A stretch of 64,000 bases of DNA, from NCBI RefSeq assembly GCF_013466605.1, contig NZ_CP059162.1:1798001-1862000 (forward strand), read 5' to 3'. The translations under genes and the position numbers were made by a program. The stretch's first letter is position 1; each line of letters starts with the position of its first letter. Below are positions 45,579 to 55,398 of the stretch, in pieces. Origin of the DNA: Pseudomonas chlororaphis subsp. aurantiaca (GTDB lineage: Bacteria > Pseudomonadota > Gammaproteobacteria > Pseudomonadales > Pseudomonadaceae). The notes under the pieces were generated by a model. The model saw only the letters and a program-made list of their open reading frames with translations. It made no database searches and had not been told where the DNA came from.

Positions 45579-45950
45579 ATGTCCCGCCGTCTTCCCGTGA
45601 TTCTGCTGCTTGTTGTCCTGCCGTTGTGGCTGGCCGCCAGTTATGGCGTGCGCTACGGCTTCATGGAGGACGCTCGATGGGTCGGCGTCTGTGTCGACGA
45701 GGCCAGCCGCTGGGAGTGCCAGGCGCGTTCCAGCCTGGGGTTGCTGATCCACTTCAAGGTCATGGGTTGGGCGGCGCTGGCGGCATCCCTGATCGCCTTC
45801 GTGGTGCCCGGCCGTTCCGGCTGGGGCCTGGCGGTGCTGGCGCTGCTGTTCGGCTTTCCGGCGCTGGCGCTCTACAACACCAGCCTGGCGGTGTTTGCCA
45901 TCGTCATCGGCGCCTTGCGGCTGGTAAGGGCGCCTCGCGCGGTGGCGTGA
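45579..45950 (+). CDS. small membrane protein of unknown function
   Basis: 123 residues with an N-terminal hydrophobic segment (residues 6-24), a periplasmic stretch with two Cys (VGVCVDEASRWECQA) and two further helices (about 58-78 and 85-108). CGGAGTGCTTC precedes the ATG at 45579. The family is not recognised. It stands alone and divergent from the hydrolase gene, and ends at a perfect terminator. Confidence 0.75.
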   Translation: MSRRLPVILLLVVLPLWLAASYGVRYGFMEDARWVGVCVDEASRWECQARSSLGLLIHFKVMGWAALAASLIAFVVPGRSGWGLAVLALLFGFPALALYNTSLAVFAIVIGALRLVRAPRAVA

Positions 45951-45967
45951 GGCGAATCGCCGGTAAT

Positions 45968-45999
45968 AAAAAAGGGATGACCATGGTCATCCCTTTTTT
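45968..45999. terminator. bidirectional Rho-independent terminator
   Basis: AAAAAAGGGATGACC is followed by its exact inverted copy, making a 32-base perfect palindrome with A- and T-tracts on both sides. It serves the convergent genes ending at 45950 and 46003. Confidence 0.92.
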
Positions 46000-46002
46000 C
46001 TG

Positions 46003-47556
46003 TCAGGCTTTGCGAGCCCGCAAGCTGCGCCACAGGGCGGCGACCATCAGCACGCTGACCAGGGCCCAACCCCAGGCCTGCTGGTTTTCCAGGCCTTCGC
46101 GATACAGCTGAGGGGCGATGCCGGCGCCGACGATAAAGGTCAGCAGGGCGATTTCGCGACGCGGCACCCGCACCGGGCGGCACAGGTAGACCAGGGCCGG
46201 CAGGAGCAGGGCGGCGCTGGGGAAGCTGCGATAACGCGGGTCGAACACCAGCTCCAGCATCATTACCGCGGCGGCGAAACCGGCGGCGGCGAGCAGCCAG
46301 CCGGCACGTTTTTCCAGGCTGTCGAAAGCGCGTTGGCGCCAGCCGGTTTGGGGGCTCAGGCTCAGTGCCGCGTGGGCCAGCACCAACAGGTTCAGGGCCA
46401 GCAGCAGGCCCGCCCAGAACCATTCACCGGCAAAGCGGCTGGTGACCCGCGCCAGTTCGCCCCAGGCGCCGATGGAGCAGGCGGCGAGGGCGCCGAGCAA
46501 GGGCAGGACCAAGGCCGCGCGAGTGCCACGGACCCGGCCACCGAGGATCAGGGTGGCGAGGAATATCACCCCGCCCACGCCCAGCCACAATGGCCAGTAA
46601 GGCAGGTTCGATACCGGCCCGGCGAGCACGCCCTTGTCCTGGCGATCGGCATCGAACAGCCCCCAGTAACCGCCGACCGCACCTTCGCTGGCGCGTTTCC
46701 ACGGCTGGTCGAAGGCCTCGATCAGGTTGTAATGCCAGCCATTCTGTTCGGCCATGGCCACAAAACCACGGATGAACTTGGCCTCGTTGACCCGGCTCGG
46801 CAGGGCGGTTTCGCGCTGGCGGCCTTCGCTGGGCCAGCCGGTTTCGCCGATCATCACGTCCTTGGGCGCGAACTTGTTGCCGAACACCTGGCGCACCTGG
46901 GCCACATGGTTCAGCGCGGCGTCGATGTTGGACGGATCGTCTTCCCAGTAGGGCAGCAGGTGGATGGTCAGGAAGTCCACCGCCGGCGCGATTTCCGGAT
47001 GCTTGAGCCAGAACTCCCAGACATCCGCATAGGTGACCGGCTGCTTGACGTGAGCCTTGACCTTGTTGATCAGCCTGGCCAGTTGCGGACCGGTGACTTC
47101 CTTGCGCAGCAGGGCCTCGTTGCCGACGATCACCGAGCTCACCACATCCGGGTTGGCGTTGGCCGAAGCGATCAGCAGGTCGACCTCTTTTTCGGTGTCC
47201 ACCGGGTTGCTGTTGACCCAGGCGCCGATCATCAGCTTCAGGCCGTGCTTGCGCGCCAGGTCCGGCAGGGCTTCGAGGCCGGTCATGGAATAGGTGCGGA
47301 TGCATTCGAAACGCGTCGCCAGCAGCGCCAGGTCGGCGTCCATGCGCTCCGGGCGCAACTTGAACGGCTGGTCGAAGGGCGACTGGTCCTTGTCGAACGG
47401 GGTGTAGGACGCGCATTGCAGCTTGTGACTGGCGCTGGCGACATCCGGCAGCACCACCGGTTGGCCGAGGCCGTACCAGAAACCGCAGAGCGCGAAGACT
47501 CCCAGCAGGCAGGCGAATAGATAGGGCAGGAGCGGGAAGCGGGCAATCGAGGGCAT
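46003..47556 (-). CDS. GH17-domain membrane protein (beta-glucan metabolism)
   Basis: 517 residues from the ATG at 47556. An N-terminal membrane anchor (residues 8-30) is followed by a periplasmic GH17-type TIM barrel (about 45-310) with the acid/base Glu in VIVGNEALLR and the nucleophile Glu in MIGETGWPSEG. Seven or so membrane helices fill the C-terminal 200 residues. GH17 enzymes cut or transfer beta-1,3-glucan; annotators often call this type beta-(1-6) glucan synthase. No glycosyltransferase gene adjoins. Confidence 0.85.
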   Translation of the reverse strand: MPSIARFPLLPYLFACLLGVFALCGFWYGLGQPVVLPDVASASHKLQCASYTPFDKDQSPFDQPFKLRPERMDADLALLATRFECIRTYSMTGLEALPDLARKHGLKLMIGAWVNSNPVDTEKEVDLLIASANANPDVVSSVIVGNEALLRKEVTGPQLARLINKVKAHVKQPVTYADVWEFWLKHPEIAPAVDFLTIHLLPYWEDDPSNIDAALNHVAQVRQVFGNKFAPKDVMIGETGWPSEGRQRETALPSRVNEAKFIRGFVAMAEQNGWHYNLIEAFDQPWKRASEGAVGGYWGLFDADRQDKGVLAGPVSNLPYWPLWLGVGGVIFLATLILGGRVRGTRAALVLPLLGALAACSIGAWGELARVTSRFAGEWFWAGLLLALNLLVLAHAALSLSPQTGWRQRAFDSLEKRAGWLLAAAGFAAAVMMLELVFDPRYRSFPSAALLLPALVYLCRPVRVPRREIALLTFIVGAGIAPQLYREGLENQQAWGWALVSVLMVAALWRSLRARKA

Positions 47557-47897
47557 GGTCAGGCCGTCAGGAAACAAAGCCGGGCATCTTACCCGGATTT
47601 GCCGCTGCCCAGGTGGCCTGCATGATTTTGACATGCAAAGTTCGGGCGGGATTGGGCGACTGTTTTGGGCATGCCCTGATTACTGGCGAACTGGTGTCGT
47701 TGCTGAATGTTTTGAGGTCGCAGTCAGAGCAGGTCGCCTTTGGCGTCAGGTTGATGATCGACGCGTCAGGGCTCTCATAGGGCAATCGCGCTGATGTTCG
47801 AGCAAGTTGGTGGGGCGTGATGAGGGCGCTGTGCACCATAACAACAGGTTGACGCGGCTCGGCACCCGTCGGGCGCAGTACTTTCGGGGAAGCAACG
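47557..47897. other. 341-base non-coding gap upstream of betX
   Basis: No ORF with Pseudomonas codon character is present. It contains the divergent promoters of the GH17 and betX genes. I could not identify a clear -35/-10 pair or a strong hairpin. If betX is betaine-induced, an AraC-type activator site (GbdR) would be expected here, but none is recognisable by eye. Confidence 0.5.
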
Positions 47898-48749
47898 ATG
47901 AAGATGCGACGACTCTTAGGCGCAGGTGCCGGTCTGGTACTTGCGATCAGTTCCACCCTGGCCAGCGCCGACAGCAAAACCCTGAGCATCGGCTATGTCG
48001 ACGGTTGGTCGGATAGTGTGGCGACCACGTATGTAGCCTCTGAGGTGATCAAACAGAAGCTCGGTTATGACGTGAAGTTGCAGGCTGTCGCAACCGGGAT
48101 CATGTGGCAGGGCGTGGCCACCGGCAAGCTGGACGCCATGCTCTCGGCCTGGCTGCCGGTGACCCATGGCGAGTACTGGACCAAGAACAAGGACAAGGTG
48201 GTCGACTACGGCCCCAACTTCAAGGACGCGAAAATCGGCCTGATCGTGCCGGAGTACGTCAAGCCCAAGAGCATCGCCGACCTGAAGGACGACACCACCT
48301 TCAAGAACAAGATCGTCGGTATCGATGCCGGCTCGGGCGTGATGCTCAAGACCGACCAGGCCATCAAGGACTACGGTCTGGACTACAAGCTGCAAGCCAG
48401 TTCGGGCGCGGCGATGATTGCCGAGCTGACCCGTGCCGAAGATAAGCACGAATCCATCGCGGTCACCGGCTGGGTGCCGCACTGGATGTTCGCCAAGTGG
48501 AAGCTGCGCTTCCTGGACGATCCGAAAGGCGTTTACGGTGCCGCTGAAACCGTCAACAGCATCGGCAGCAAGGGCCTGGAGAAGAAGGCGCCGGAGGTTG
48601 CGGCTTTCCTGAAGAAGTTCCAGTGGGCTTCCAAGGATGAAATCGGCGAGGTGATGCTGGCGATTCAAGAGGGCGCCAAACCGGAAGCAGCGGCCAAGGA
48701 CTGGGTGGCCAAACACCCTGAGCGCGTTGCCGAGTGGACTGCTAACTGA
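47898..48749 (+). CDS. betX: glycine betaine ABC transporter substrate-binding protein
   Basis: 283-residue periplasmic OpuAC-type protein with a signal peptide ending about LASA (residue 24). The ligand-box tryptophans are in GYVDGWSD, TGIMWQGVATGK and TGWVPHWMF. It is not next to a permease, so it must feed a core transporter encoded elsewhere. The order betaine-binding protein, DUF485, ActP-like symporter matches PA3236-PA3235-PA3234 of P. aeruginosa, where the binding protein is BetX. The symbol is by that synteny. Confidence 0.85.
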   Translation: MKMRRLLGAGAGLVLAISSTLASADSKTLSIGYVDGWSDSVATTYVASEVIKQKLGYDVKLQAVATGIMWQGVATGKLDAMLSAWLPVTHGEYWTKNKDKVVDYGPNFKDAKIGLIVPEYVKPKSIADLKDDTTFKNKIVGIDAGSGVMLKTDQAIKDYGLDYKLQASSGAAMIAELTRAEDKHESIAVTGWVPHWMFAKWKLRFLDDPKGVYGAAETVNSIGSKGLEKKAPEVAAFLKKFQWASKDEIGEVMLAIQEGAKPEAAAKDWVAKHPERVAEWTAN

Positions 48750-48778
48750 TCGCGAGGCGTCTAGCTCGCAGGTCTCGA

Positions 48779-48815
48779 GGCCGTCGGGTGTTCGCACCCG
48801 GCGGCCTTTTGTTTT
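48779..48815 (+). terminator. Rho-independent terminator after betX
   Basis: GGCCGTCGGGTG and CACCCGGCGGCC form a 12-bp stem with one G-T pair over a TTCG tetraloop, followed by TTTTGTTTT. It separates betX from the DUF485-actP pair. Confidence 0.88.
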
Positions 48816-48941
48816 GCCTGGCGCAAAAGTTCCTGTCAGGGGGGGCTGTCGTTCTAATACTAAGGTCGTCTGGAACCGGCCCGAGAGCCGCATAGAGTGG
48901 ACTACGTTCCAACTAAAATCTGTGCTGCGAGGATAAAAACA

Positions 48942-49253
48942 ATGAACGACAGCATTTACCTCTCGATTCAAAACAGCTCGCGTTTCAAGGAGCTGGTCAG
49001 CAAGCGCGAACGATTCGCCTGGATACTGTCGGCGGTCATGCTCGGGCTTTATTCGGGCTTCATCCTGCTGATTGCCTACGGACCCCATGTGCTGGGGGCA
49101 AAACTCAGTCCTGAATCATCCATCACCTGGGGCATTCCCATTGGTGTCGGGTTGATTGTCGCGGCCTTTGTCCTGACCGGTATCTACGTGCGACGCGCCA
49201 ACGGCGAATTCGACGACCTGAACAATGCGATTCTCAAGGAGGCTCAGCAATGA
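48942..49253 (+). CDS. DUF485 family inner-membrane protein (YjcH-like)
   Basis: 103 residues with two membrane helices (about 25-47 and 62-85) and the DUF485 motif [13 protein letters not shown] at the N-terminus. Members are encoded immediately before ActP-type symporters. GAGGAT precedes the ATG. Its stop overlaps the symporter start by four bases. Confidence 0.93.
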   Translation: MNDSIYLSIQNSSRFKELVSKRERFAWILSAVMLGLYSGFILLIAYGPHVLGAKLSPESSITWGIPIGVGLIVAAFVLTGIYVRRANGEFDDLNNAILKEAQQ

Positions 49254-50908
49254 TCCGGCGTCTATTGGCCTTTTTTAGCGTCGCGGCCTTTGCTCCAAGT
49301 CTCTGGGCGGCCGACGCCCTGACCGGCGAAGTGCATAAACAACCCCTCAATGTCTCAGCGATCATCATGTTCGTGCTGTTCGTCGGAGCCACCCTGTGCA
49401 TCACCTACTGGGCCTCCAAGCGCAACAAGTCGGCGGCCGACTACTATGCCGCGGGCGGCAAGATCACCGGTTTCCAGAATGGTCTGGCGATTGCCGGTGA
49501 TTACATGTCGGCAGCGTCCTTCCTGGGGATTTCCGCCCTGGTGTTCACCTCCGGCTATGACGGGCTGATCTATTCGATCGGCTTCCTGGTGGGCTGGCCG
49601 ATCATTCTGTTCCTGATCGCCGAGCGCCTGCGCAACCTGGGCAAGTACACCTTTGCCGACGTGGCGTCCTATCGCCTGGGGCAAACCCAGATCCGCTCGC
49701 TGTCGGCCTGCGGCTCGCTGGTGGTGGTGGCGTTCTATCTGATCGCGCAAATGGTCGGTGCCGGCAAGCTGATCCAGCTGCTGTTCGGCCTCGATTACCA
49801 TGTGGCGGTGATCCTGGTGGGTATCCTGATGGTGCTGTACGTGCTGTTCGGCGGCATGCTGGCGACCACCTGGGTGCAGATCATCAAGGCGGTCCTGCTG
49901 CTGTCCGGTGCCTCGTTCATGGCGCTGATGGTCATGAAGCATGTCAACTTCGACTTCAACATGCTGTTCTCCGAGGCCACCAAGGTTCACCCCAAAGGTG
50001 AAGCGATCATGAGCCCGGGCGGCCTGGTGAAGGATCCGATCTCGGCGTTCTCCCTCGGCCTGGCGCTGATGTTCGGTACCGCGGGCCTGCCGCACATCCT
50101 GATGCGCTTCTTCACCGTGAGCGACGCCAAGGAAGCGCGCAAGAGCGTGCTGTATGCCACCGGCTTCATCGGCTACTTCTACATCCTGACCTTCATCATC
50201 GGTTTTGGCGCGATCCTTTTGGTCAGCACCAACCCGGCGTTCAAGGACGCGGCGGGCGCTCTGCTCGGCGGCAACAACATGGCGGCGGTGCACCTGGCCA
50301 ATGCCGTGGGCGGCAGCGTGTTCCTCGGCTTCATCTCGGCGGTGGCCTTCGCCACTATCCTGGCGGTGGTGGCTGGCCTGACCCTGGCCGGTGCCTCGGC
50401 GGTTTCCCACGATCTGTACGCCAGCGTGATCAAGAAGGGCAAGGCCAACGAGAAGGATGAAATCCGCGTCTCGAAGATCACCACTGTGTGCCTGGGTGTG
50501 CTGGCGATTGCCCTGGGCATCCTGTTCGAGAGCCAGAACATCGCGTTCATGGTCGGCCTGGCGTTCTCCATCGCGGCGAGCTGCAACTTCCCGGTACTGC
50601 TGCTTTCCATGTACTGGAAGAAACTCACCACCCGCGGCGCCATGATTGGCGGCTGGCTGGGCCTGGTCAGTGCCGTTGGCCTGATGATCCTCGGCCCGAC
50701 CATCTGGGTGCAGATCATGGGGCATGAAAAAGCTATCTTCCCTTACGAGTACCCGGCGCTGTTCTCGATGATCATTGCCTTTATCGGGATCTGGTTCTTC
50801 TCCATCACCGACAAGTCCACTGCGGCTGACAATGAGCGGGCGCTGTTCTTCCCGCAATTCGTGCGTTCGCAGACCGGCCTGGGCGCCAGCGGGGCGGTAT
50901 CGCACTAA
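49250..50908 (+). CDS. actP: ActP-like sodium:solute (acetate/monocarboxylate) symporter
   Basis: 552 residues, SSS family, about 13-14 membrane helices and an N-terminal signal-like segment (ending about LWA). [22 protein letters not shown] and the [16 protein letters not shown] region are characteristic. It is predicted to import acetate or another short carboxylate with Na+. It is coupled to the DUF485 gene. Pseudomonas has several ActP-like paralogues, so the exact substrate is uncertain. Confidence 0.92.
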   Translation: MIRRLLAFFSVAAFAPSLWAADALTGEVHKQPLNVSAIIMFVLFVGATLCITYWASKRNKSAADYYAAGGKITGFQNGLAIAGDYMSAASFLGISALVFTSGYDGLIYSIGFLVGWPIILFLIAERLRNLGKYTFADVASYRLGQTQIRSLSACGSLVVVAFYLIAQMVGAGKLIQLLFGLDYHVAVILVGILMVLYVLFGGMLATTWVQIIKAVLLLSGASFMALMVMKHVNFDFNMLFSEATKVHPKGEAIMSPGGLVKDPISAFSLGLALMFGTAGLPHILMRFFTVSDAKEARKSVLYATGFIGYFYILTFIIGFGAILLVSTNPAFKDAAGALLGGNNMAAVHLANAVGGSVFLGFISAVAFATILAVVAGLTLAGASAVSHDLYASVIKKGKANEKDEIRVSKITTVCLGVLAIALGILFESQNIAFMVGLAFSIAASCNFPVLLLSMYWKKLTTRGAMIGGWLGLVSAVGLMILGPTIWVQIMGHEKAIFPYEYPALFSMIIAFIGIWFFSITDKSTAADNERALFFPQFVRSQTGLGASGAVSH

Positions 50909-50953
50909 GGCCCTTGTGTATCGGCTTCTATATATAAGCTGAGTTGCAAACCG

Positions 50954-50984
50954 ATGCCCCTGTCGAAAGACAGGGGCATTTTTG
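50954..50984 (+). terminator. Rho-independent terminator after actP
   Basis: ATGCCCCTGTC, loop GAAA, GACAGGGGCAT, then TTTTTG: an 11-bp perfect stem with a T-tract. Confidence 0.93.
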
Positions 50985-51009
50985 TTGGTACAGGTAGGCA
51001 TCCGCCTTC

Positions 51010-51126
51010 TGTCGCCGCTGGTGCAGCCTGCGGTCGAGTGCGCAACGCTCGCAAGCTCTTCATCGTGAGAGTGGCGCGGACTTGGCGTTCTACATCCGCT
51101 GTGCGGCCTAGTACAGGCTGCTACAG
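51010..51126. repeat. degenerate REPIN remnant
   Basis: GTCGCCGCTGGTGCAGCCTGCGG on the left and CAGGCTGCTACAG on the right recall the TGTAGCCGCTGCCG doublets but have many changes and a poorly paired middle. It lies between actP and gltA. Confidence 0.4.
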
Positions 51127-51149
51127 GGAAATAGCGGGGGTGGGGAGGC

Positions 51150-51183
51150 ACAAACAAATACGGCCTCTATAAAGAGGCCGTAT
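51150..51183 (-). terminator. Rho-independent terminator of gltA
   Basis: On the minus strand ATACGGCCTCT, a four-base loop and AGAGGCCGTAT form an 11-bp perfect stem followed by TTTGTTTG. Confidence 0.85.
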
Positions 51184-51220
51184 CCGCTGCAGTCAAGACG
51201 TTAGCATAAGGCAACAGGTC

Positions 51221-52510
51221 TTACTTGCGGTCTTCCAGCTTGGTGATGTCGCGCGACTCGTAGCCGGTGTACAGCTGGCGAGGGCGGCCGATCTTGTAAG
51301 GGCTGGAGAGCATTTCTTTCCAGTGCGAGATCCAGCCGACGGTACGCGCCAGGGCGAAGATCACGGTGAACATGCTGGTTGGAATGCCGATGGCCTTGAG
51401 GATGATCCCCGAGTAGAAGTCGACGTTCGGGTACAGCGAGCGTTCGATGAAGTATGGGTCGGTCAGGGCGATCTCTTCCAGGCGCATGGCCAGTTCGAGT
51501 TGTTTGTCATGCTTGATGCCCAGCTCTTTCAGTACTTCGTCGCAGGTCTGCTTCATGACGGTGGCGCGTGGGTCGCGGTTCTTGTAGACGCGGTGACCGA
51601 AGCCCATCAGTTTGAACGGATCGCTCTTGTCCTTGGCCTTGGCGATGAACTTGTCGATGTTCGAGACATCGCCAATTTCGTCGAGCATGGTCAGTACCGC
51701 TTCGTTGGCGCCGCCGTGAGCCGGGCCCCAGAGTGCGGCGATACCGGCAGCGATACAGGCGAACGGGTTGGCCCCCGAGGAGCCCGCCAGGCGTACGGTG
51801 GAGGTCGATGCGTTCTGCTCGTGGTCGGCATGGAGAATGAAGATCCGGTCCATTGCCTTGGCCAGCACCGGGCTGATCGGTTTGATCTCGCACGGGGTGT
51901 TGAACATCATGTGCAGGAAGTTTTCCGCGTACGACAGGTCGTTGCGCGGGTACATCATGGGTTGGCCCATGGAGTACTTGTAAACCATCGCGGCCAGGGT
52001 CGGCATCTTGGCAACCAGGCGAATCGCGGAAATTTCGCGATGCTGCGGGTTATTGATATCCAGGGAGTCGTGGTAGAAGGCCGAGAGGGCGCCGACTACG
52101 CCGCACATGACCGCCATCGGGTGGGCGTCGCGACGGAAGCCGTTGAAGAAGGTCTTCAGCTGCTCGTGAACCATGGTGTGGTTCTTCACGTTGCCGACGA
52201 ATTGGGCCTTCTGTTCTGCGGTCGGCAATTCGCCGTTGAGCAGCAGGTAGCAGGTTTCCAGGTAGTCCGACTTTTCAGCCAACTGTTCGATCGGGTAGCC
52301 GCGGTGCAGCAGAATGCCGTTGTCGCCGTCGATATAGGTGATTTTCGACTCGCAGGAGGCGGTCGACATGAAACCCGGGTCAAAGGTGAAGCGGCCCGTG
52401 GCCGTCAAGCCCCGAACATCGATTACATCGGGACCAACGGTGCCGGTTAAAATGGGCAGCTCGACGGGGGCTGCGCCCTCGATGATCAACTGCGCTTTTT
52501 TGTCAGCCAT
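51221..52510 (-). CDS. gltA: citrate synthase
   Basis: 429-residue type II (hexameric, NADH-sensitive type) citrate synthase that condenses oxaloacetate and acetyl-CoA. Active-site His residues lie in [11 protein letters not shown] and [13 protein letters not shown], and the catalytic Asp in [10 protein letters not shown] perfect AGGAGG precedes the ATG. It is divergent from sdhC, the classic arrangement in gamma-proteobacteria. Confidence 0.98.
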   Translation of the reverse strand: MADKKAQLIIEGAAPVELPILTGTVGPDVIDVRGLTATGRFTFDPGFMSTASCESKITYIDGDNGILLHRGYPIEQLAEKSDYLETCYLLLNGELPTAEQKAQFVGNVKNHTMVHEQLKTFFNGFRRDAHPMAVMCGVVGALSAFYHDSLDINNPQHREISAIRLVAKMPTLAAMVYKYSMGQPMMYPRNDLSYAENFLHMMFNTPCEIKPISPVLAKAMDRIFILHADHEQNASTSTVRLAGSSGANPFACIAAGIAALWGPAHGGANEAVLTMLDEIGDVSNIDKFIAKAKDKSDPFKLMGFGHRVYKNRDPRATVMKQTCDEVLKELGIKHDKQLELAMRLEEIALTDPYFIERSLYPNVDFYSGIILKAIGIPTSMFTVIFALARTVGWISHWKEMLSSPYKIGRPRQLYTGYESRDITKLEDRK

Positions 52511-52568
52511 GTGGCCTCCTATTTATGCTTGAAATCATCAGACAGACCCCCCACGCAGGGCCCGCACC

Positions 52569-52596
52569 ACTATAGTGAGATAAATCCGAATGTCAA
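52569..52596 (-). promoter_or_regulatory. sigma-70 promoter of gltA
   Basis: On the minus strand TTGACA (52591-52596), a 16-base spacer and TATAGT (52569-52574) make a near-consensus promoter about 60 bases before the gltA start. Confidence 0.82.
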
Positions 52597-52710
52597 TTTG
52601 CCTAAAGTCTTGCCCCAGAAGGCTTTAACCGGACTTTTTCCTCGAAATTCCCCGCCATTTACGCCTTTTGTCCGCCTAACGCAATGAGCTATTAGGGGAA
52701 GGTGATTGCG

Positions 52711-52739
52711 TTGTCATTAGTAGCCTAACTGTCTATACT
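52711..52739 (+). promoter_or_regulatory. sigma-70 promoter of sdhCDAB
   Basis: TTGTCA (52711-52716), 17 bases, TATACT (52734-52739). Transcription would begin near 52746, giving a leader of about 115 bases before sdhC. Confidence 0.82.
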
Positions 52740-52861
52740 CGGCCACCGACCGCCATGGGCTTTCGGGCCCGGTTTGATGGGGGTCGTCACTCCCTGGGTG
52801 GTGGGTACCTGACCAGTGCACTCCCCAACAACTTTGCCCTGATTGTTAGGGGCTCTTCAGT

Positions 52862-53248
52862 GTGAAAAAAGCCGTGAATAGCCAACGACCTGTAAACCTA
52901 GACCTAAGGACCATCAAACTCCCAGTCACTGCTTACACGTCCATCCTTCACCGTATTTCCGGTGTCATCCTCTTTGTGAGCCTTGCCATCATGCTTTATG
53001 CATTGGACAAGTCGCTCAGCTCCGAGGAAGGCTTCGGCGAGGTGAAAGCGTGTCTGACCAGTCCGCTAGCCAAGCTAGTGATTTGGGGCATCCTGTCCGC
53101 CTTGCTGTATCACCTGGTTGCCGGTGTGCGCCACTTGATCATGGACATGGGCATCGGTGAGACGCTGGAAGGCGGCAAGCTGGGCTCTAAAATCGTTATC
53201 GCCGTATCCGTGGTGGTAATCGTTCTGGCAGGAGTTTGGATATGGTAA
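52862..53248 (+). CDS. sdhC: succinate dehydrogenase cytochrome b556 subunit SdhC
   Basis: 128 residues with three membrane helices. The SILHRISGVILF motif (quinone-site Ser/Arg region) and the heme-ligand region LYHLVAGVRHLIMD are present. The start is GTG with AGGGG upstream. It anchors SdhAB and helps bind heme b and ubiquinone. sdhD overlaps its 3' end by 7 bases. Confidence 0.97.
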   Translation: MKKAVNSQRPVNLDLRTIKLPVTAYTSILHRISGVILFVSLAIMLYALDKSLSSEEGFGEVKACLTSPLAKLVIWGILSALLYHLVAGVRHLIMDMGIGETLEGGKLGSKIVIAVSVVVIVLAGVWIW

Positions 53249-53610
53249 CTAACGTCACGAACCTGTCGCGTTCGGGCCTCTATGACTGGATGGCACAACG
53301 TGTGTCTGCGGTCGTTCTCGCGGCTTATTTCATCTTCCTGATCGGATACCTCGTTGCGAACCCGGGCCTTGGCTACGAGCAATGGCACGCACTGTTCTCC
53401 AACAACTGGATGCGTATCTTCAGCCTGCTGGCCATGGTTGCTCTGGGCGCTCACGCCTGGGTCGGCATGTGGACCATCTCGACCGACTACCTGACGCCGA
53501 TGGCGCTGGGCAAGTCGGCGACTGCAGTACGTTTCCTTTTCCAGGCAGTATGCGGCGTTGCAATGTTCGCCTACTTCGTCTGGGGTGTGCAGATTCTCTG
53601 GGGTATCTGA
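53242..53610 (+). CDS. sdhD: succinate dehydrogenase membrane anchor SdhD
   Basis: 122 residues, three membrane helices. LYDWMAQRVSAVVLAAY and the heme-ligand His region GAHAWVGMWTISTDYL mark the family. The ATG at 53242 has AGGAG 8 bases upstream; a TTG two codons earlier is less likely. It overlaps sdhC and lies three bases before sdhA. Confidence 0.97.
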   Translation: MVTNVTNLSRSGLYDWMAQRVSAVVLAAYFIFLIGYLVANPGLGYEQWHALFSNNWMRIFSLLAMVALGAHAWVGMWTISTDYLTPMALGKSATAVRFLFQAVCGVAMFAYFVWGVQILWGI

Positions 53611-53613
53611 TTC

Positions 53614-55386
53614 ATGGCTAACATTCCAACGATTTCTTTCGACGCCATCATCATTGGCGGCGGCGGCGCCGGCATGCGTGCCGCATTGCAGCTGGCCCAG
53701 GGCGGCCACAAGACTGCAGTGATCACCAAGGTGTTCCCGACCCGCTCGCACACTGTGTCGGCCCAGGGCGGCATCACCTGCGCCATCGCGTCGGCCGACC
53801 CGAACGATGACTGGCGCTGGCACATGTACGATACCGTCAAGGGTTCCGACTATATCGGTGACCAGGACGCTATCGAATACATGTGTCAGGAAGGCCCAGC
53901 CGCGGTTTTCGAGCTGGACCACATGGGCCTGCCGTTCTCCCGCACCGAAACCGGTCGTATCTACCAGCGTCCTTTCGGCGGTCAGTCCAAGGATTACGGT
54001 AAAGGTGGCCAGGCTGCCCGTACCTGCGCAGCTTCCGACCGTACCGGTCACGCGCTGCTGCACACCCTTTATCAGGGTAACCTGAAAGCCGGTACCACCT
54101 TCCTGAACGAGTACTACGCCGTCGACCTGGTAAAGAACCAGGATGGCGCGTTCGTCGGTGTGATCGCGATCTGCATCGAAACCGGTGAAACCACCTACAT
54201 CCGCGCGAAAGCCACCGTATTGGCGACCGGCGGTGCGGGTCGTATCTATGCATCCACCACCAACGCCCTGATCAACACCGGTGACGGTGTCGGCATGGCG
54301 CTGCGTGCCGGCGTGCCGGTACAAGACATCGAAATGTGGCAGTTCCACCCGACCGGCATCGCCGGTGCCGGTGTACTGGTGACCGAAGGTTGCCGTGGTG
54401 AAGGTGGTTACCTGATCAACAAGCACGGTGAGCGTTTCATGGAGCGTTATGCTCCGAACGCCAAGGACCTTGCCGGTCGTGACGTTGTTGCCCGTTCGAT
54501 GGTTAAAGAGATCATCGCCGGCAACGGTTGCGGTCCGAATGGCGACCACGTGATGCTCAAGCTCGACCACCTGGGCGAGGAAGTGCTGCACAGCCGTCTG
54601 CCAGGCATCTGCGAACTGTCCAAGACGTTCGCCCACGTTGACCCGGTTGTTGCTCCGGTTCCGGTTGTTCCGACTTGCCACTATATGATGGGCGGCGTTG
54701 CCACCAATATTCATGGCCAGGCGATCACCCAGAACGCCGAAGGCAACGACGAAATCATCCCTGGCCTGTTCGCAGTGGGTGAAGTGGCTTGCGTATCGGT
54801 TCACGGCGCCAACCGCCTGGGCGGCAACTCGCTGCTCGACCTGGTGGTGTTCGGCCGCGCTGCCGGCCTGCACCTGGAAAAGGCGCTGACCGACGGTATC
54901 GAATACGACGACGCTACCGACGCCGACATCAATGCGGCCCTGGCACGTCTGTCCGCGCTCAACGAGCGTACCGATGGCGAAGACGTGGCTACCCTGCGTC
55001 GCGAGCTGCAAAACTGCATGCAGAACTACTTCGGCGTATTCCGTACCGGCGAATACATGCAGAAGGGCATTGCCCAACTGGCCGAGCTGCGTACCCGCAT
55101 CGCCAACGTCAAGATCAACGACAAGTCGCAGGCGTTCAACACGGCACGTATCGAAGCGCTGGAGCTGCAGAACCTGCTGGAAGTGGCCGAAGCCACCGCC
55201 ATCGCTGCCGAAGTGCGCAAAGAGTCCCGCGGCGCCCACGCCCGTGAAGACTTCGAAGACCGCGACGACGAAAACTGGCTGTGCCACACCCTGTACTTCC
55301 CGGGTGAGAAGCGCGTTGCCAAGCGTGCCGTTAACTTCTCGCCGAAGACTGTTCCGACTTTTGAACCAAAAGTCCGGACTTACTAA
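53614..55386 (+). CDS. sdhA: succinate dehydrogenase flavoprotein SdhA
   Basis: 590 residues. The FAD Rossmann motif [13 protein letters not shown] lies at the start, the covalent flavin site is in [11 protein letters not shown], and the active-site loop is [19 protein letters not shown]. It oxidises succinate to fumarate on the cytoplasmic face of complex II. Length and order are normal. Confidence 0.98.
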   Translation: MANIPTISFDAIIIGGGGAGMRAALQLAQGGHKTAVITKVFPTRSHTVSAQGGITCAIASADPNDDWRWHMYDTVKGSDYIGDQDAIEYMCQEGPAAVFELDHMGLPFSRTETGRIYQRPFGGQSKDYGKGGQAARTCAASDRTGHALLHTLYQGNLKAGTTFLNEYYAVDLVKNQDGAFVGVIAICIETGETTYIRAKATVLATGGAGRIYASTTNALINTGDGVGMALRAGVPVQDIEMWQFHPTGIAGAGVLVTEGCRGEGGYLINKHGERFMERYAPNAKDLAGRDVVARSMVKEIIAGNGCGPNGDHVMLKLDHLGEEVLHSRLPGICELSKTFAHVDPVVAPVPVVPTCHYMMGGVATNIHGQAITQNAEGNDEIIPGLFAVGEVACVSVHGANRLGGNSLLDLVVFGRAAGLHLEKALTDGIEYDDATDADINAALARLSALNERTDGEDVATLRRELQNCMQNYFGVFRTGEYMQKGIAQLAELRTRIANVKINDKSQAFNTARIEALELQNLLEVAEATAIAAEVRKESRGAHAREDFEDRDDENWLCHTLYFPGEKRVAKRAVNFSPKTVPTFEPKVRTY

Positions 55387-55398
55387 AGGGTGATCGAT

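Larger units (their letters stand above)
52511..52861. promoter_or_regulatory. gltA-sdhC divergent control region
   Basis: 351 bases without a gene. It contains sigma-70-like promoters in both directions (separate entries) and an untranslated sdhC leader of about 115 bases. CCCCAACAA (52823-52831) can pair with TTGTTAGGGG (52843-52852), so a hairpin would include part of the AGGGG ribosome site of sdhC. Confidence 0.7.

Noticed and set aside
51010..51126. Non-coding gap between actP and gltA as a small RNA gene
   Set aside because: It resembles a decayed REPIN and lacks its own promoter-terminator pair; the hairpins on each side belong to actP and gltA.
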